DNA of 64,000 nucleotides, from contig NZ_CP102271.1 of the NCBI RefSeq assembly GCF_025148785.1, forward strand, positions 2,287,972 to 2,351,971. Reading direction: 5' to 3'. The notes beneath the pieces were generated by a model. That model was given only the letters and a program-made list of their open reading frames with translations, was not told where the DNA came from and searched no databases. Source of the DNA: Catenibacterium mitsuokai. GTDB taxonomy: Bacteria > Bacillota_I > Bacilli_A > Erysipelotrichales > Coprobacillaceae. Shown here piece after piece: positions 51,319-61,485 of the stretch. The number at the start of each line of letters is the position of its first letter. The stretch's first letter is position 1. A program made the position numbers and the translations under genes.

Positions 51319-53694
51319 TTATTCTCCTCCAAATACTTTATCCGCAAAACGCACTGTTTCCATTGCGTCTTTCGCATAACAATCTGCACCGATACGACCT
51401 GCATATTCCTGAGTCATAACGGCTCCACCTACAACTGTTAATGTATCAGGCTTCTTTTCCTTCAACAACTTAATTGTATCTTCCATACTCACAACTGTCG
51501 TTGTCATTAAAGCACTGAGTCCTACAAGTTTTACATCTTCTTGAATGGCTGTATCCACAATTTGTTCTGGTGGTACATCTTTACCAAGATCAATAACATC
51601 ATAGCCATAGTTTTCTAACATGACTTTCACAATATTCTTTCCAATATCATGAATATCACCTTTAACTGTCGCAATGATGATTTTTCCTTTCATTTTTCTT
51701 GGTTTTCCTGCCATGGAATCCTTAATGACTGCGAAAGCAGCTTTGGCTGCTTCTGCACTCATTAACAACTGTGGCAGAAAGATTGTGCCTTTTTCAAAGC
51801 CTTTACCTACTTCATCAAGGGCAGGAATCAATTCTTCATTGATGATTTCTAATCCTTCTTTAGACTCAAGCTGTTTCTTTGTCGCTTTACCTGCATTTTC
51901 ACTCATACCACGCTTGATACTTTCATATAACGACATATCAACAGCTTCACTCTTTATAGGAGTGGCTGGTGCACTATTACCATAGGCGCTAATATATTCT
52001 GTAAAGTTTGTATCGAGTCCACTTAAGGCAAGATAGGCACGATATGATTTCATCATTGCTTCTGATGAAGGATTGATGATTGCACAGCTGAGTCCTGACT
52101 GCATCGCCATAGTAAAGAAGTTCGCATTCACAATGGGTCTTTGTGGAAGACCAAAAGAGATATTAGAGACACCTAGAATAGAATGTCCATGAAGTTCATC
52201 TCTAATAATACGTAGTGTTTCTAATGTCGCAATGGCAGAAGTAGGATCTGATGAAATAGTCATAGCGAGTCCATCGATTACGATGTCCTTAGGTTCAATA
52301 CCATATTTACCTGCTTCTTTATAAATTTTCTTTGCAATACGAATACGATCTGCCGCATTATCAGGAATACCATCTTCGTCTAAGGCAAGTCCTACGACAA
52401 CACCACCATATTTCTGAACAAGAGGGAAAACAGCATCCATGGATTCCTGTTTACCATTGACTGAGTTAATCATGGCTTTCCCATTATAATGTCTTAAAGC
52501 TGCTTCTAAGGCGATTGGATCTGATGTATCAATCTGTAATGGCAATGCAATGACAGATTGTAATTTCTTCATCACTTCTACCATCATCTTAGGTTCATCA
52601 ATTTCTGGTAAACCTACGTTGACATCTAGAATATGTGCCCCTGCATCTTCCTGTTTTAAACCTTCAGATAAAATATAGTTAATATCTCCATCACGTAAGG
52701 CCTGTTTAAATTTCTTTTTACCTGTTGGATTAATACGTTCACCAATAATCACTGGCTTAGGTCCTATTTCTACACTCTGAGAGAATGAAGTCACAACACT
52801 CATATTCTTCTTTACAGGTGGTTCAATAGGTAAATCTTTCACTAATTCAATAGTTTTAGAGAGATATTCTGGTGTTGTTCCACAACATCCTCCAAGTACA
52901 TGTACATTCAAAGAGGCAATCTCTTTCATCTCTAACGCAAAGTCATCTGCACTCATATCATAATAAGTATGACCTTCATCATCTGTCTGAGGTAAGCCTG
53001 CATTTGGTGTCACAATAATTGGTGTAGAAGAGACTTGAATCATTCTTTCTACAAATGGCTTAATTTGACGAGGACCTAATGAACAGTTAATACCTAATGC
53101 ATCAATATGTAACCCTTCAAGTAAGGCAACAACTGATTCAGGTGTACCACCTGTCAACATCTTACCTTTTTCATCAAATACGACAGTGGCACATACTGGA
53201 AGATCTGAATGTTCCTTAGCGGCTAGTACTGCAGCTTTTAATTCATAGCTATCCTGCATTGTTTCAATAAGGATCACATCTGCCCCCGCTTTAGTTCCAT
53301 ACTCAATGACTTCTGCATAGATATCCACTGCATCATCAAATGATAAATCTCCTAGTGGTTCTAAGAGTTTACCCGTAGGACCTAAATCAAGCGCAATCAG
53401 GGCATCAGCACGTCCTGTAAGTTCTCTTGCCTTTTTTGCATGTTCTACTGCTTTTGTAACTATTTCTTCTAGATTATCAGGATATTTTAATCTATTAGCA
53501 CCAAATGTATTGGTGTTAATAATATCACATCCTGCTTCTAGATAACCTTTATTTAATTCTACAATCTTTTCTGGATGAATGATATTCCATGTTTCAGGTA
53601 GTTCACCAGCCTGTAAGCCCCAGCTTTGAAGTACTGAACCAGTACCACCATCCCAGAATAACCATTCTTTTGTCAGTCTTTCTTTAAATCCCAT
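51319..53694 (-). CDS. metH: Cobalamin-dependent methionine synthase (without reactivation domain)
   Basis: 791 residues, three modules. The homocysteine domain (about 1-290) has Zn ligands in GINCSLGPRQI and VLGGCCGTTPEY. The methyltetrahydrofolate domain (about 320-570) has VIIGERINPTGKKKF. The B12 cap and binding domain (about 590-790) has the DxHxxG motif GDIHDIGKNIVKVML and ends GGE. The C-terminal SAM-dependent reactivation domain of E. coli MetH is absent and is encoded separately just upstream. It makes methionine from homocysteine and 5-methyl-THF. It overlaps neighbours by one base at 53694. Confidence 0.96.
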   Translation of the reverse strand: MGFKERLTKEWLFWDGGTGSVLQSWGLQAGELPETWNIIHPEKIVELNKGYLEAGCDIINTNTFGANRLKYPDNLEEIVTKAVEHAKKARELTGRADALIALDLGPTGKLLEPLGDLSFDDAVDIYAEVIEYGTKAGADVILIETMQDSYELKAAVLAAKEHSDLPVCATVVFDEKGKMLTGGTPESVVALLEGLHIDALGINCSLGPRQIKPFVERMIQVSSTPIIVTPNAGLPQTDDEGHTYYDMSADDFALEMKEIASLNVHVLGGCCGTTPEYLSKTIELVKDLPIEPPVKKNMSVVTSFSQSVEIGPKPVIIGERINPTGKKKFKQALRDGDINYILSEGLKQEDAGAHILDVNVGLPEIDEPKMMVEVMKKLQSVIALPLQIDTSDPIALEAALRHYNGKAMINSVNGKQESMDAVFPLVQKYGGVVVGLALDEDGIPDNAADRIRIAKKIYKEAGKYGIEPKDIVIDGLAMTISSDPTSAIATLETLRIIRDELHGHSILGVSNISFGLPQRPIVNANFFTMAMQSGLSCAIINPSSEAMMKSYRAYLALSGLDTNFTEYISAYGNSAPATPIKSEAVDMSLYESIKRGMSENAGKATKKQLESKEGLEIINEELIPALDEVGKGFEKGTIFLPQLLMSAEAAKAAFAVIKDSMAGKPRKMKGKIIIATVKGDIHDIGKNIVKVMLENYGYDVIDLGKDVPPEQIVDTAIQEDVKLVGLSALMTTTVVSMEDTIKLLKEKKPDTLTVVGGAVMTQEYAGRIGADCYAKDAMETVRFADKVFGGE

Positions 53695-54341
53695 TACTCT
53701 ACCCTCCTGAATTCACATTGTGCAGGACAATTGGCACAGTCTTTTGTATGACGTGGCTGTGCGTGATGTGTAATACCAATGATCGCCGTCACTGACTTGG
53801 ATGGGACCATTAAGAGACTTTCTAATAAACTGATACCAATCTTATCCATCTGTAATATACGCATAAAATCTTTTTGATGATCTAATGCAAGATCTCCATA
53901 ACCAGGCGAAAAGCGTGGCTTTAAGAATTCATTATTCTTATGAGCCTCCTGATTGAGTTCTTCATTCACTTCATCACAATACGCTTCTATCATCGCTGCC
54001 CCCGCTGCTTGATAGATCACTGCATCACTCATCTTAGTCAGTTCTGTACGTTTAATCAAACGATCGACTTCTATTCCAATTGTAGCCGCAAAGAGATAAA
54101 CAGCATGACAGCCTTTTAAGTTATTCTCTAGATTACGACTATGAATCACCATATCACCAATGGTGATTGTATGATTCTCTATTGTGACAGGAAATCTTTT
54201 CACAATATGACGCGGTACAGCTGTTTTCTGTAATACTTCGATACAGTGATCAAGTGCGTTATTGATTTCTGTGAGATTGCCTTCAATGGATTGACGATAT
54301 CCTAAGTATCGTAATGCTTCTTTACGATTGATTTCTATCAT
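53694..54341 (-). CDS. Stand-alone MetH activation (reactivation) domain protein
   Basis: A 215-residue protein of the Met_synt_B12 activation family. The family motif KPRFSPGYGDLALDHQKDF (about 140-158) binds SAM. YLFAATIGIEVDRLI and YQAAGAAMIEAYCDEVNE fit the first half. A C-terminal Cys cluster (CANCPAQCEF) is also seen in other split activators. It re-methylates oxidized cobalamin on MetH using SAM and an electron donor. It overlaps metF by four bases and metH by one base. Confidence 0.9.
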   Translation of the reverse strand: MIEINRKEALRYLGYRQSIEGNLTEINNALDHCIEVLQKTAVPRHIVKRFPVTIENHTITIGDMVIHSRNLENNLKGCHAVYLFAATIGIEVDRLIKRTELTKMSDAVIYQAAGAAMIEAYCDEVNEELNQEAHKNNEFLKPRFSPGYGDLALDHQKDFMRILQMDKIGISLLESLLMVPSKSVTAIIGITHHAQPRHTKDCANCPAQCEFRRVE

Positions 54342-55201
54342 TTAAGAAGCTCCGATAAATTATTCATAATACCTTCAGCAACATCTGGTTTATTCATAGT
54401 ATAAACATGAATATGTTTTACACCATTCGCAATCAAATCAATAATCTGTTCAGAAGCATAAATAATACCAGCCTGCTTCATGATTTCAGGATTATCACCA
54501 AACGCATCCACCATCATCTTGAAATGATAAGGAATAATAGATGTACCTGACATCTGTACAGCACGACTTACCTGCTTCGCATTTGTGATAGGCATAATAC
54601 CAGCTACTACAGGTACATCGATTCCTGCTTCCTTGATCTTATATAAGAAGTTATAGAAAACATTGTTGTCAAAGAACATCTGTGTTGTTAAGAAGTCTGC
54701 CCCCGCTTCTACCTTCTCTTTTAGATGCTGGATATCTTCCTTAATACTAGGTGATTCTACATGTCCTTCTGGATAACATGCTGCCCCAATACAGAAATCA
54801 CCTTTCTCTTTCAATTCTTTAATTAACTGACAGGCATACTGGTAATCTTCTCCCACCTTACCATCAGATGGAATATCTCCTCTTAATGCCATGATGTTTT
54901 CAATACCATTCTCTTTAAACTGTTCTACCATGGATTCTACATGTTCTTTTGTAGAAGAGACACATGTCAAATGCGCCATGACTTCAACACCATATTTCTC
55001 ATGGATATCTTTCGCAAGTGCCACAGTATGTGCACTTGTTCCTCCACCTGCACCATAAGTCACAGACATGAAATTTGGATTTAAAGATGCAATCTTTTCT
55101 GCAGCTTTTAAGACATTTTCATATCTGCCACTTGTTTTAGGTGGAAATACTTCAAAAGATAAAGTCACTTTATCTTCATTTAATAAATCAATAATTTTCA
55201 T
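54338..55201 (-). CDS. metF: Methylenetetrahydrofolate reductase
   Basis: A 287-residue TIM-barrel FAD enzyme. It starts with VTLSFEVFPPKTSGR (Glu for proton transfer) and includes MSVTYGAGGGTSAHT, NIMALRGDIPSDG, YPEGHVESPS and TTQMFFDNNVFYNF. It reduces 5,10-methylene-THF to 5-methyl-THF, the donor for MetH in the same operon. A ribosome binding site (GGGGGGAG) is present. Only 41 bases separate it from mfd, so no room exists for a B12 or SAM riboswitch; transcription may run on from mfd. Confidence 0.95.
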   Translation of the reverse strand: MKIIDLLNEDKVTLSFEVFPPKTSGRYENVLKAAEKIASLNPNFMSVTYGAGGGTSAHTVALAKDIHEKYGVEVMAHLTCVSSTKEHVESMVEQFKENGIENIMALRGDIPSDGKVGEDYQYACQLIKELKEKGDFCIGAACYPEGHVESPSIKEDIQHLKEKVEAGADFLTTQMFFDNNVFYNFLYKIKEAGIDVPVVAGIMPITNAKQVSRAVQMSGTSIIPYHFKMMVDAFGDNPEIMKQAGIIYASEQIIDLIANGVKHIHVYTMNKPDVAEGIMNNLSELLK

Positions 55202-55242
55202 TGATACTCCCCCCTTTTTTCCTATTCTATCTTATTTTATTT

Positions 55243-58200
55243 TTAAACACTAGTGTGTGTTTTATAATATTGTTTCAAAACTGTGTCTAAAAATTCAGTA
55301 GATGCAGAAACATAGTATGGTTCCATACCACTCACAATCGTCAACATACCTTCTGTATATTTCATTTGTGGCTTCTTGAACATATGATTCACATATGCAA
55401 AGAACTTCTGTCCATCTAGGTCTTCTAAGAAGACTTTAGAGAAACGCATCTCTAATCCCTGGCTTCCATCCTTGACATCTTCAATAAGTGGATCATGTGA
55501 GAGGATATCAAATCTTCTCTTTACGACAATATTACGTACCTGTGATGGTAGTACACCATAAAGGTCTGTTAATTCCTGTTCCACACGTTTGAGGGCTTCT
55601 AAGTCATTGGCTTTATAAACACGCTGGTAGAGTTCCAATTTCTCCATATCACTCTCTACATAGTCTTCTGGAATATAACCATCCACAGATATATTACGTG
55701 ATGGAACTGTATCATCTTCCTTGATCTTACCCTGCTTTTCATCTATCGCATCCTGCAAGATCTTCATGTACATATCAAAACCGACCTGATCAATAAATCC
55801 AGCCTGTTCACCACCAAGAATATCACCACTTCCTCTAATAGACAGGTCTCTCATCGCAATCTTATAACCAGAGCCTAATTGTGTGAATTCCTTAATGGCA
55901 GTGAGTCTCTTTTGGGCTTCTTCTGTCATAGCACGATCTTTTGTATAGAGAAGATAAGCATACGCAATACGTGCACTTCTACCAACACGTCCTTTGATCT
56001 GATAAAGCTGTGCTAAACCAAACTTATCCGCATTCTCAATAATAATCGTATTCGCATTCGGTATATCAATACCTGTCTCAATAATAGTTGTACATACTAA
56101 GATATCATATTTCTTTTCTACGAAATCAGTCATGACATCTTCTAGTTCTGTCTTATCCATCTGACCATGTCCTACCCCAATACGTGCATGAGGTAAGAGA
56201 GTCTGTAAAGTAGAGGCTATTTCATAGATATTCTCTGTTCTATTATGAAGATAGAATACCTGACCATTACGTGATAATTCTCTTTCAATCACCTGTTTAA
56301 TGAGAGCCCAACTTTTTTCTGATACATAGGTCTGTACAGGTAATCTATTTAATGGTGGTGTTTCTATTTGTGAGAGTCCTCTAATTCCCATGATGGACAT
56401 CTGTAATGTACGCGGAATTGGTGTGGCAGTGAGTGTAAGAACATCAATTGTTTTTCTAAGGTTCTTGATCTTCTCTTTCTGTCTCACACCAAAACGCTGT
56501 TCTTCATCGATACATAGTAACCCTAAATCCTTGAACTCTACATCCTTGGATAAAATACGATGTGTACCAACTAATAAATCAATATTACCTTCCTTTAAAT
56601 CAGATAGAATCTGTTTCTTTTCTTTAGTCGTCGTAAAACGATTGAGTAACGCAATATTCACTGGGAACTTCTCAAAACGTTTCTGCATCGTACGATAATG
56701 CTGGGAAGAAAGAATAGTTGTAGGACATAGGAAAGCACACTGTTTCTTCGATACAATTGCCTTAAAGCAGGCTCTTAAAGCCACTTCTGTCTTACCAAAC
56801 CCAACATCCCCACATAATAGTCTATCCATAGGACGTGGTGTTTCCATATCTTTCTTGATTTCTTCTACAGCCTGTGCCTGGTCTGGAGTCAATTCATAAC
56901 CAAACTCACTTTCAAACTCTAATTGAAGATCCCCATCAGGTTCAAACGCAAAACCTGGCTGTCTCATTCTTTCTGCATATAAGTTAATCAGATCATCAGC
57001 AAGACCATCTACCTTCTGTCTGACTCTTGCTTTCTCTTTTGCCCATTTAGGTGAGCCTAAAGCATGAATACGAGGTGGTTTACCATCTCTAGATGAATAT
57101 TTTCTAATTAACTGGAACTGTTCTACTGGAACATAGAGGATATCATTACCTTTATAAGCAATATGTAGATAATCCTTATGCACACCATCAACGACTAATG
57201 TTTCAATACCCATATATTGTCCAATACCATTTGTATCATGAACAACATAGTCTCCTACCTTTAATTCATTGTAGTCAGAGATTTTAGTCGCATCTCTGTA
57301 TTTAATATATTTCTTCTTTGTTTCTTGTACCTTGAAAAGTTCCTGGCTTGTGAGTAATACAGTCTTCTCTTCTACAAAGTTCATTCCACAAGGTAAATGT
57401 CCTAAGAATAGATTAACGCCATCATAGATCTTATTTGTGGCACTTGTGAGAGTAAAAGGAATAGCATGATCGGTAAATAAGTTGACTAATACATCGATCT
57501 GACGCTTTTCATCTACACCAATCATGACACGATTGTATGTAAGTAAATCCTTTAACTGACTAATAAAGATTTTTTCATTAGCCATAGAAATCATGACAGG
57601 CTGCGTCATAAACATGATCTGTTGATCATTTTCTCTAAATCGAACAAAGTCTACATTCTGACGTTTTAATATAGTCTGAGGATTATTAATCAGTTTAAGT
57701 CCTCTGATCATCTGTCCTATTTCTTCTAATTCATGGTAATAGAGGTAGTTCTCTTCCATATATGTCTTATAAGAAGCAAGAATAGAAGCGAGAGATGCAG
57801 TAATAATTGTATAATCACGTGCATAATCCATGATTGTGGCCGTTTCAGGGAATAAACCTAAATACTGATAAATACGTGGATTATAATCATGTGCTTTAAG
57901 TGATTCAATATCTAATGCATAGGTCTGTTCAAGTTCATCCTTGAAATCATCCTTGACAGTCATCTTATCTTTTAATGTCTGAATAGATGCTTCTACCTGC
58001 GATAAGCCATCATCTTCATACATCATATCTGTAGCTGGAAGAATATCGATAGACTCTATTTTATTTGTTCGTCTTTGTGAGTCTTTATCATAGAAAGAGA
58101 TTTCTTCTATTTCATCATCAAAGAATTCAATACGCACAGGATGGTCATATTGGATTGTATAAACATCAAGTACTTCCCCTCGTCTAGAATAATAGAAAGG

Positions 58201-58695
58201 TGAATCAACTCTTTGCGTATTCTTATATCCAATAAACTGTAACATCTTCTTGAGTTCTAAAGGATCAATCGTATCTCCCTTCTTCAAGCTTATAATACTC
58301 TTCTTAAAAAGGTCTACAGGAGTAATATAACGTGTCATTGAATGCATATGACAGACACAGATCATCGGTTTATCCTGTGTCATCGCATATAATGCATTAA
58401 TTCTCTCACCTAATAGTTCATAAGAATAAGCCACTGATTCAACACGTAATGATTCATCTGCAGGGAAATAGACCACCTGATTCACAAGTTCAGTTAATGT
58501 TTTATAGAGGTTAAATGCCTCATATTGGTTGTTTTTAATAATCAGGATTTTTCTTGGATTATGCCAAAAAGAACCAGCAATGAGATAAGCCTCATCGCTA
58601 GTTGAGTTTGTGACAATAGTTCCATTGTCTGTATCTAAGGTACGTAGGGCCTGATTATCTTTTAAAAGATTCAGTATTTTTTCCATAACAATCAC
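55243..58695 (-). CDS. mfd: Transcription-repair coupling factor
   Basis: 1,150 residues, full length. Order: UvrB-like N-terminal domains, the RNA polymerase-interacting domain (about 480-550: YNELKVGDYVVHDTNGIGQY) and the superfamily 2 translocase (Walker A LLCGDVGFGKTEVAL, DEEQRFGVRQ, TATPIPRTL, GRVGRSARIAYAYLL), then the C-terminal TRCF domain. It releases stalled RNA polymerase and recruits UvrA. It starts one base after the pth stop codon, the common pth-mfd pairing. Confidence 0.97.
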   Translation of the reverse strand: MIVMEKILNLLKDNQALRTLDTDNGTIVTNSTSDEAYLIAGSFWHNPRKILIIKNNQYEAFNLYKTLTELVNQVVYFPADESLRVESVAYSYELLGERINALYAMTQDKPMICVCHMHSMTRYITPVDLFKKSIISLKKGDTIDPLELKKMLQFIGYKNTQRVDSPFYYSRRGEVLDVYTIQYDHPVRIEFFDDEIEEISFYDKDSQRRTNKIESIDILPATDMMYEDDGLSQVEASIQTLKDKMTVKDDFKDELEQTYALDIESLKAHDYNPRIYQYLGLFPETATIMDYARDYTIITASLASILASYKTYMEENYLYYHELEEIGQMIRGLKLINNPQTILKRQNVDFVRFRENDQQIMFMTQPVMISMANEKIFISQLKDLLTYNRVMIGVDEKRQIDVLVNLFTDHAIPFTLTSATNKIYDGVNLFLGHLPCGMNFVEEKTVLLTSQELFKVQETKKKYIKYRDATKISDYNELKVGDYVVHDTNGIGQYMGIETLVVDGVHKDYLHIAYKGNDILYVPVEQFQLIRKYSSRDGKPPRIHALGSPKWAKEKARVRQKVDGLADDLINLYAERMRQPGFAFEPDGDLQLEFESEFGYELTPDQAQAVEEIKKDMETPRPMDRLLCGDVGFGKTEVALRACFKAIVSKKQCAFLCPTTILSSQHYRTMQKRFEKFPVNIALLNRFTTTKEKKQILSDLKEGNIDLLVGTHRILSKDVEFKDLGLLCIDEEQRFGVRQKEKIKNLRKTIDVLTLTATPIPRTLQMSIMGIRGLSQIETPPLNRLPVQTYVSEKSWALIKQVIERELSRNGQVFYLHNRTENIYEIASTLQTLLPHARIGVGHGQMDKTELEDVMTDFVEKKYDILVCTTIIETGIDIPNANTIIIENADKFGLAQLYQIKGRVGRSARIAYAYLLYTKDRAMTEEAQKRLTAIKEFTQLGSGYKIAMRDLSIRGSGDILGGEQAGFIDQVGFDMYMKILQDAIDEKQGKIKEDDTVPSRNISVDGYIPEDYVESDMEKLELYQRVYKANDLEALKRVEQELTDLYGVLPSQVRNIVVKRRFDILSHDPLIEDVKDGSQGLEMRFSKVFLEDLDGQKFFAYVNHMFKKPQMKYTEGMLTIVSGMEPYYVSASTEFLDTVLKQYYKTHTSV

Positions 58696-59250
58696 CTAGT
58701 TATATTTATTCATTGCTTTATTAAAACTATCATCTAAATAACATAAAACAGCTTCTGTCGCACGTTTAGCACCTTCTGAGATTAGCTTTTCTTCTTCCTT
58801 AGAGAAGTGTCCAAGTACCCAGTCCACTACACTATAAAGCTTATTCTTAGAAATACCTACACGAATACGCTTGAAGTTCTGAGTACCTACATGAGCAATA
58901 ATACTCTTGATTCCATTATGTCCACCCGCGCTGCCTTTTTCTCTTAAGCGAAGCTTACCAGTAGGCATATCCATATCATCATAAATAACTAATAGATCTT
59001 CAACAGGAATCTTGAAGAACTGCATCACTGCCGCAACAGATTCACCAGAATTGTTCATATAAGTCTGAGGCTTAAGTAAGATAACATCCTCACCCTTATA
59101 CTTGAATTTAGTATATAAGCCTTTGAACTTTTCTTTATCAATAGATTGATTCATTTCATCACTTAAGACATCTAAACAATAAAATCCTGTATTATGTCTT
59201 GTCATATCATATTCTTTACCAGGATTTCCTAATCCAACAATTAATTTCAT
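58696..59250 (-). CDS. pth: Peptidyl-tRNA hydrolase
   Basis: A 184-residue bacterial Pth. Key motifs are LIVGLGNPGKEYDMTRHNTG (N and catalytic His), LLKPQTYMNNSGESV and DDMDMPTGKLRLREKGSAGG with HNGIKSII. It recycles peptidyl-tRNAs that drop off ribosomes. It is directly ahead of mfd, as in many Bacillota. Confidence 0.97.
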   Translation of the reverse strand: MKLIVGLGNPGKEYDMTRHNTGFYCLDVLSDEMNQSIDKEKFKGLYTKFKYKGEDVILLKPQTYMNNSGESVAAVMQFFKIPVEDLLVIYDDMDMPTGKLRLREKGSAGGHNGIKSIIAHVGTQNFKRIRVGISKNKLYSVVDWVLGHFSKEEEKLISEGAKRATEAVLCYLDDSFNKAMNKYN

Positions 59251-59259
59251 TACATTCTC

Positions 59260-61347
59260 CTATCTTGCACATACAACCATGGATACACCAAATACATTGA
59301 GCTGTCCATTTTCTATTCTTTCATTTGACATACTATATAATATCTTAAAATCATCTTCAATACCAATAGTAATCACATCATATGAAGGATTAAAATAAAT
59401 CTTAAATTCTTTATAATCTCCTTCATCCTGAGTCAAATGATATTCTACCATACGATAGTAGATATTGTTGATAAATACATGCTGATGCATCTCTTCATAG
59501 TCATAATATCTAAAGCACTTGTTGTTTTTTCTTAAATCTATAAAGAACTTTACAGCCTGTACAACATTCATATAACGGTCATGACGTTCCCAGTCTAATT
59601 TATTGACTGCATCTCCTGCATTATAAGAATTCTGATTACCATTCTTAGTTCCTAAGAATTCCTGTCCGGCATGAATAAAAGGAACACCCTGAGCTAGAAT
59701 AGTCATTGCAAGTGTTAATAAGCATCTCTTCTGACGACAATATTCATCTTCATGTCCATTAGAAATAATGAATTTATCAAATACAGTCGCATTATCATGA
59801 CATTCAGCATAGTTAATACTCTGTTCTATTGATGAGAACTTATTGTAGTCACACATTGCGATAATGGCTTCATTTGTCTTATATGTATCCCCAGATGTAT
59901 AGCCTTTGACTTCCATCTGATTAGGTCCCTTGATTGTATCTCTGAAATGATCATTAAAGAAACCTACATGAGGTGTTTTATGGTTATTTTCAATTATTGT
60001 CTTTTCTGAATCAGGTAATGCAGTACCCATATTCCATCCTTCACCATATAGCATAAATGAAGAATCTAATGAATGGCCCTGTTCATAAATCATATTCACT
60101 GTATCAATATCCACAATACCCATAAGATCCATTCTAAAGCCATCTACACCATAAAGAACCTGCCATCTCTTGCACATATCTAAGATATATTTACGACACA
60201 TCTTGGCAGTACTATTTAAATCATTCCCACACCATGAACCATTAGATAATTCACCCTTCTCATCTCTTCTAAAGAAATAATAAGGGACTGTCTTTTCTAA
60301 TGCATTATTATTTACATCATGCATATGATTATAGACTACATCAAGAATGACTCTCATATTATGCTTATGAATACGGCGTACCATACGCTGACATTCCTGG
60401 ATTCTCTTATAACCATCATTAGGATCAGTAATATAACTGCCTTCAGGTACATTATATTGTGCTGGATCATAACCCCAGTTATAAAGTAAATCTGGATGAT
60501 CTTCATCCACAGTTGCATAATCATTAACAGGTAATAACTGTACATGAGTCACACCAAGCATATCTAAATAGTCCATACCTGATGAAAAGCCATTCTTAGT
60601 CACTGTGCCTTCTTCACAGAAACCTAAGAACTTACCTTTATGTGTGATCTGTCCAAATTCATCCACAGAGAAGTCTCTGACACCTACTTCATAAATAACT
60701 GCATCTGTATTATGTTTTAGTTCTGTCAAAGGATAATCGACTCTTCTAACTTTATCTAAATCAATAACAACTGAACTATGCATATTAGCTGTACAAGAAT
60801 AAGCATATGGATCCGCTGTTTCAGTGGATTCCTCATTCATTCCAATAACATAAACATATTCATAACCATCTAGATCTTTCTTAATAGTTGTACTATAGAC
60901 CCCCTTATCTCCTCTTTCTAAAGGATAATAATGAAGGTCTTCATCTTTCCAAATTTTTAATACAACTTCCGTAGAAAGAGGTGACCAAACCTTGAATGTT
61001 GTTTTCTCTTTTGTATAATGACTGCCTAAATCATCACCATCATAATAAAAATGATCATCAAACTCTTTACTCATAGAAAGCTGACTAAAATCTAAAAAAC
61101 AAGCAAGACCATAATTATCAAACACTTTATATCTTGTACCTACAGAAAAGTCTGTATGCAAAAGATACGACTGGAATCCATTTTCTTTCTCAGTCGCTTC
61201 GCCTTTAAGTATCTTGACTTCACTTGTATCTAAATTTTTTAAATAATACTGACTTGAAATTCCGTTATAATAATTTAATGATAAATTGACCTTGATCAAA
61301 TCAAAATCAATCGCATAAGCATACATACGTATTGATTCCCTTTGCAT
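59260..61347 (-). CDS. pulA: Type I pullulanase / glycogen debranching enzyme
   Basis: 695 residues, no signal peptide, so intracellular. An N-terminal CBM48-like domain includes TTFKVWSPLSTEVVLKIW. The GH13 catalytic barrel shows the type I motif LYNWGYDPAQYNVPEGSY, VILDVVYNHMHD, DGFRMDLMGIVD (nucleophile Asp), LYGEGWNMG (acid Glu) and NYAECHDNATVFDK. It cuts alpha-1,6 branches of pullulan or glycogen. A second start (MYAYAIDF, 61326) is also preceded by a good ribosome binding site, AAAGGGAA. Confidence 0.93.
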   Translation of the reverse strand: MQRESIRMYAYAIDFDLIKVNLSLNYYNGISSQYYLKNLDTSEVKILKGEATEKENGFQSYLLHTDFSVGTRYKVFDNYGLACFLDFSQLSMSKEFDDHFYYDGDDLGSHYTKEKTTFKVWSPLSTEVVLKIWKDEDLHYYPLERGDKGVYSTTIKKDLDGYEYVYVIGMNEESTETADPYAYSCTANMHSSVVIDLDKVRRVDYPLTELKHNTDAVIYEVGVRDFSVDEFGQITHKGKFLGFCEEGTVTKNGFSSGMDYLDMLGVTHVQLLPVNDYATVDEDHPDLLYNWGYDPAQYNVPEGSYITDPNDGYKRIQECQRMVRRIHKHNMRVILDVVYNHMHDVNNNALEKTVPYYFFRRDEKGELSNGSWCGNDLNSTAKMCRKYILDMCKRWQVLYGVDGFRMDLMGIVDIDTVNMIYEQGHSLDSSFMLYGEGWNMGTALPDSEKTIIENNHKTPHVGFFNDHFRDTIKGPNQMEVKGYTSGDTYKTNEAIIAMCDYNKFSSIEQSINYAECHDNATVFDKFIISNGHEDEYCRQKRCLLTLAMTILAQGVPFIHAGQEFLGTKNGNQNSYNAGDAVNKLDWERHDRYMNVVQAVKFFIDLRKNNKCFRYYDYEEMHQHVFINNIYYRMVEYHLTQDEGDYKEFKIYFNPSYDVITIGIEDDFKILYSMSNERIENGQLNVFGVSMVVCAR

Positions 61348-61441
61348 ATTATAAACCTACCTTTTCACATTCCCTATTCTATCATAAAAATATGAGAAAA
61401 AAAGAAAGTATTTAAATTTGAAAAAGAAAGCCATATAACAC

Positions 61442-61474
61442 AAAAAAGACTTAACAACATAAGTCGTTAAGTCT
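61442..61474 (-). terminator. Terminator of the large repeat protein gene
   Basis: On the minus strand AGACTTAAC pairs with GTTAAGTCT, followed by TTTTTT. Confidence 0.85.
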
Positions 61475-61485
61475 ATATAAATCTA

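Noticed and set aside
55202-55242. Possible cobalamin or SAM riboswitch ahead of the metF-metH operon.
   Set aside because: Only 41 bases separate mfd and metF, too short for either riboswitch. No B12-box-like sequence is seen.
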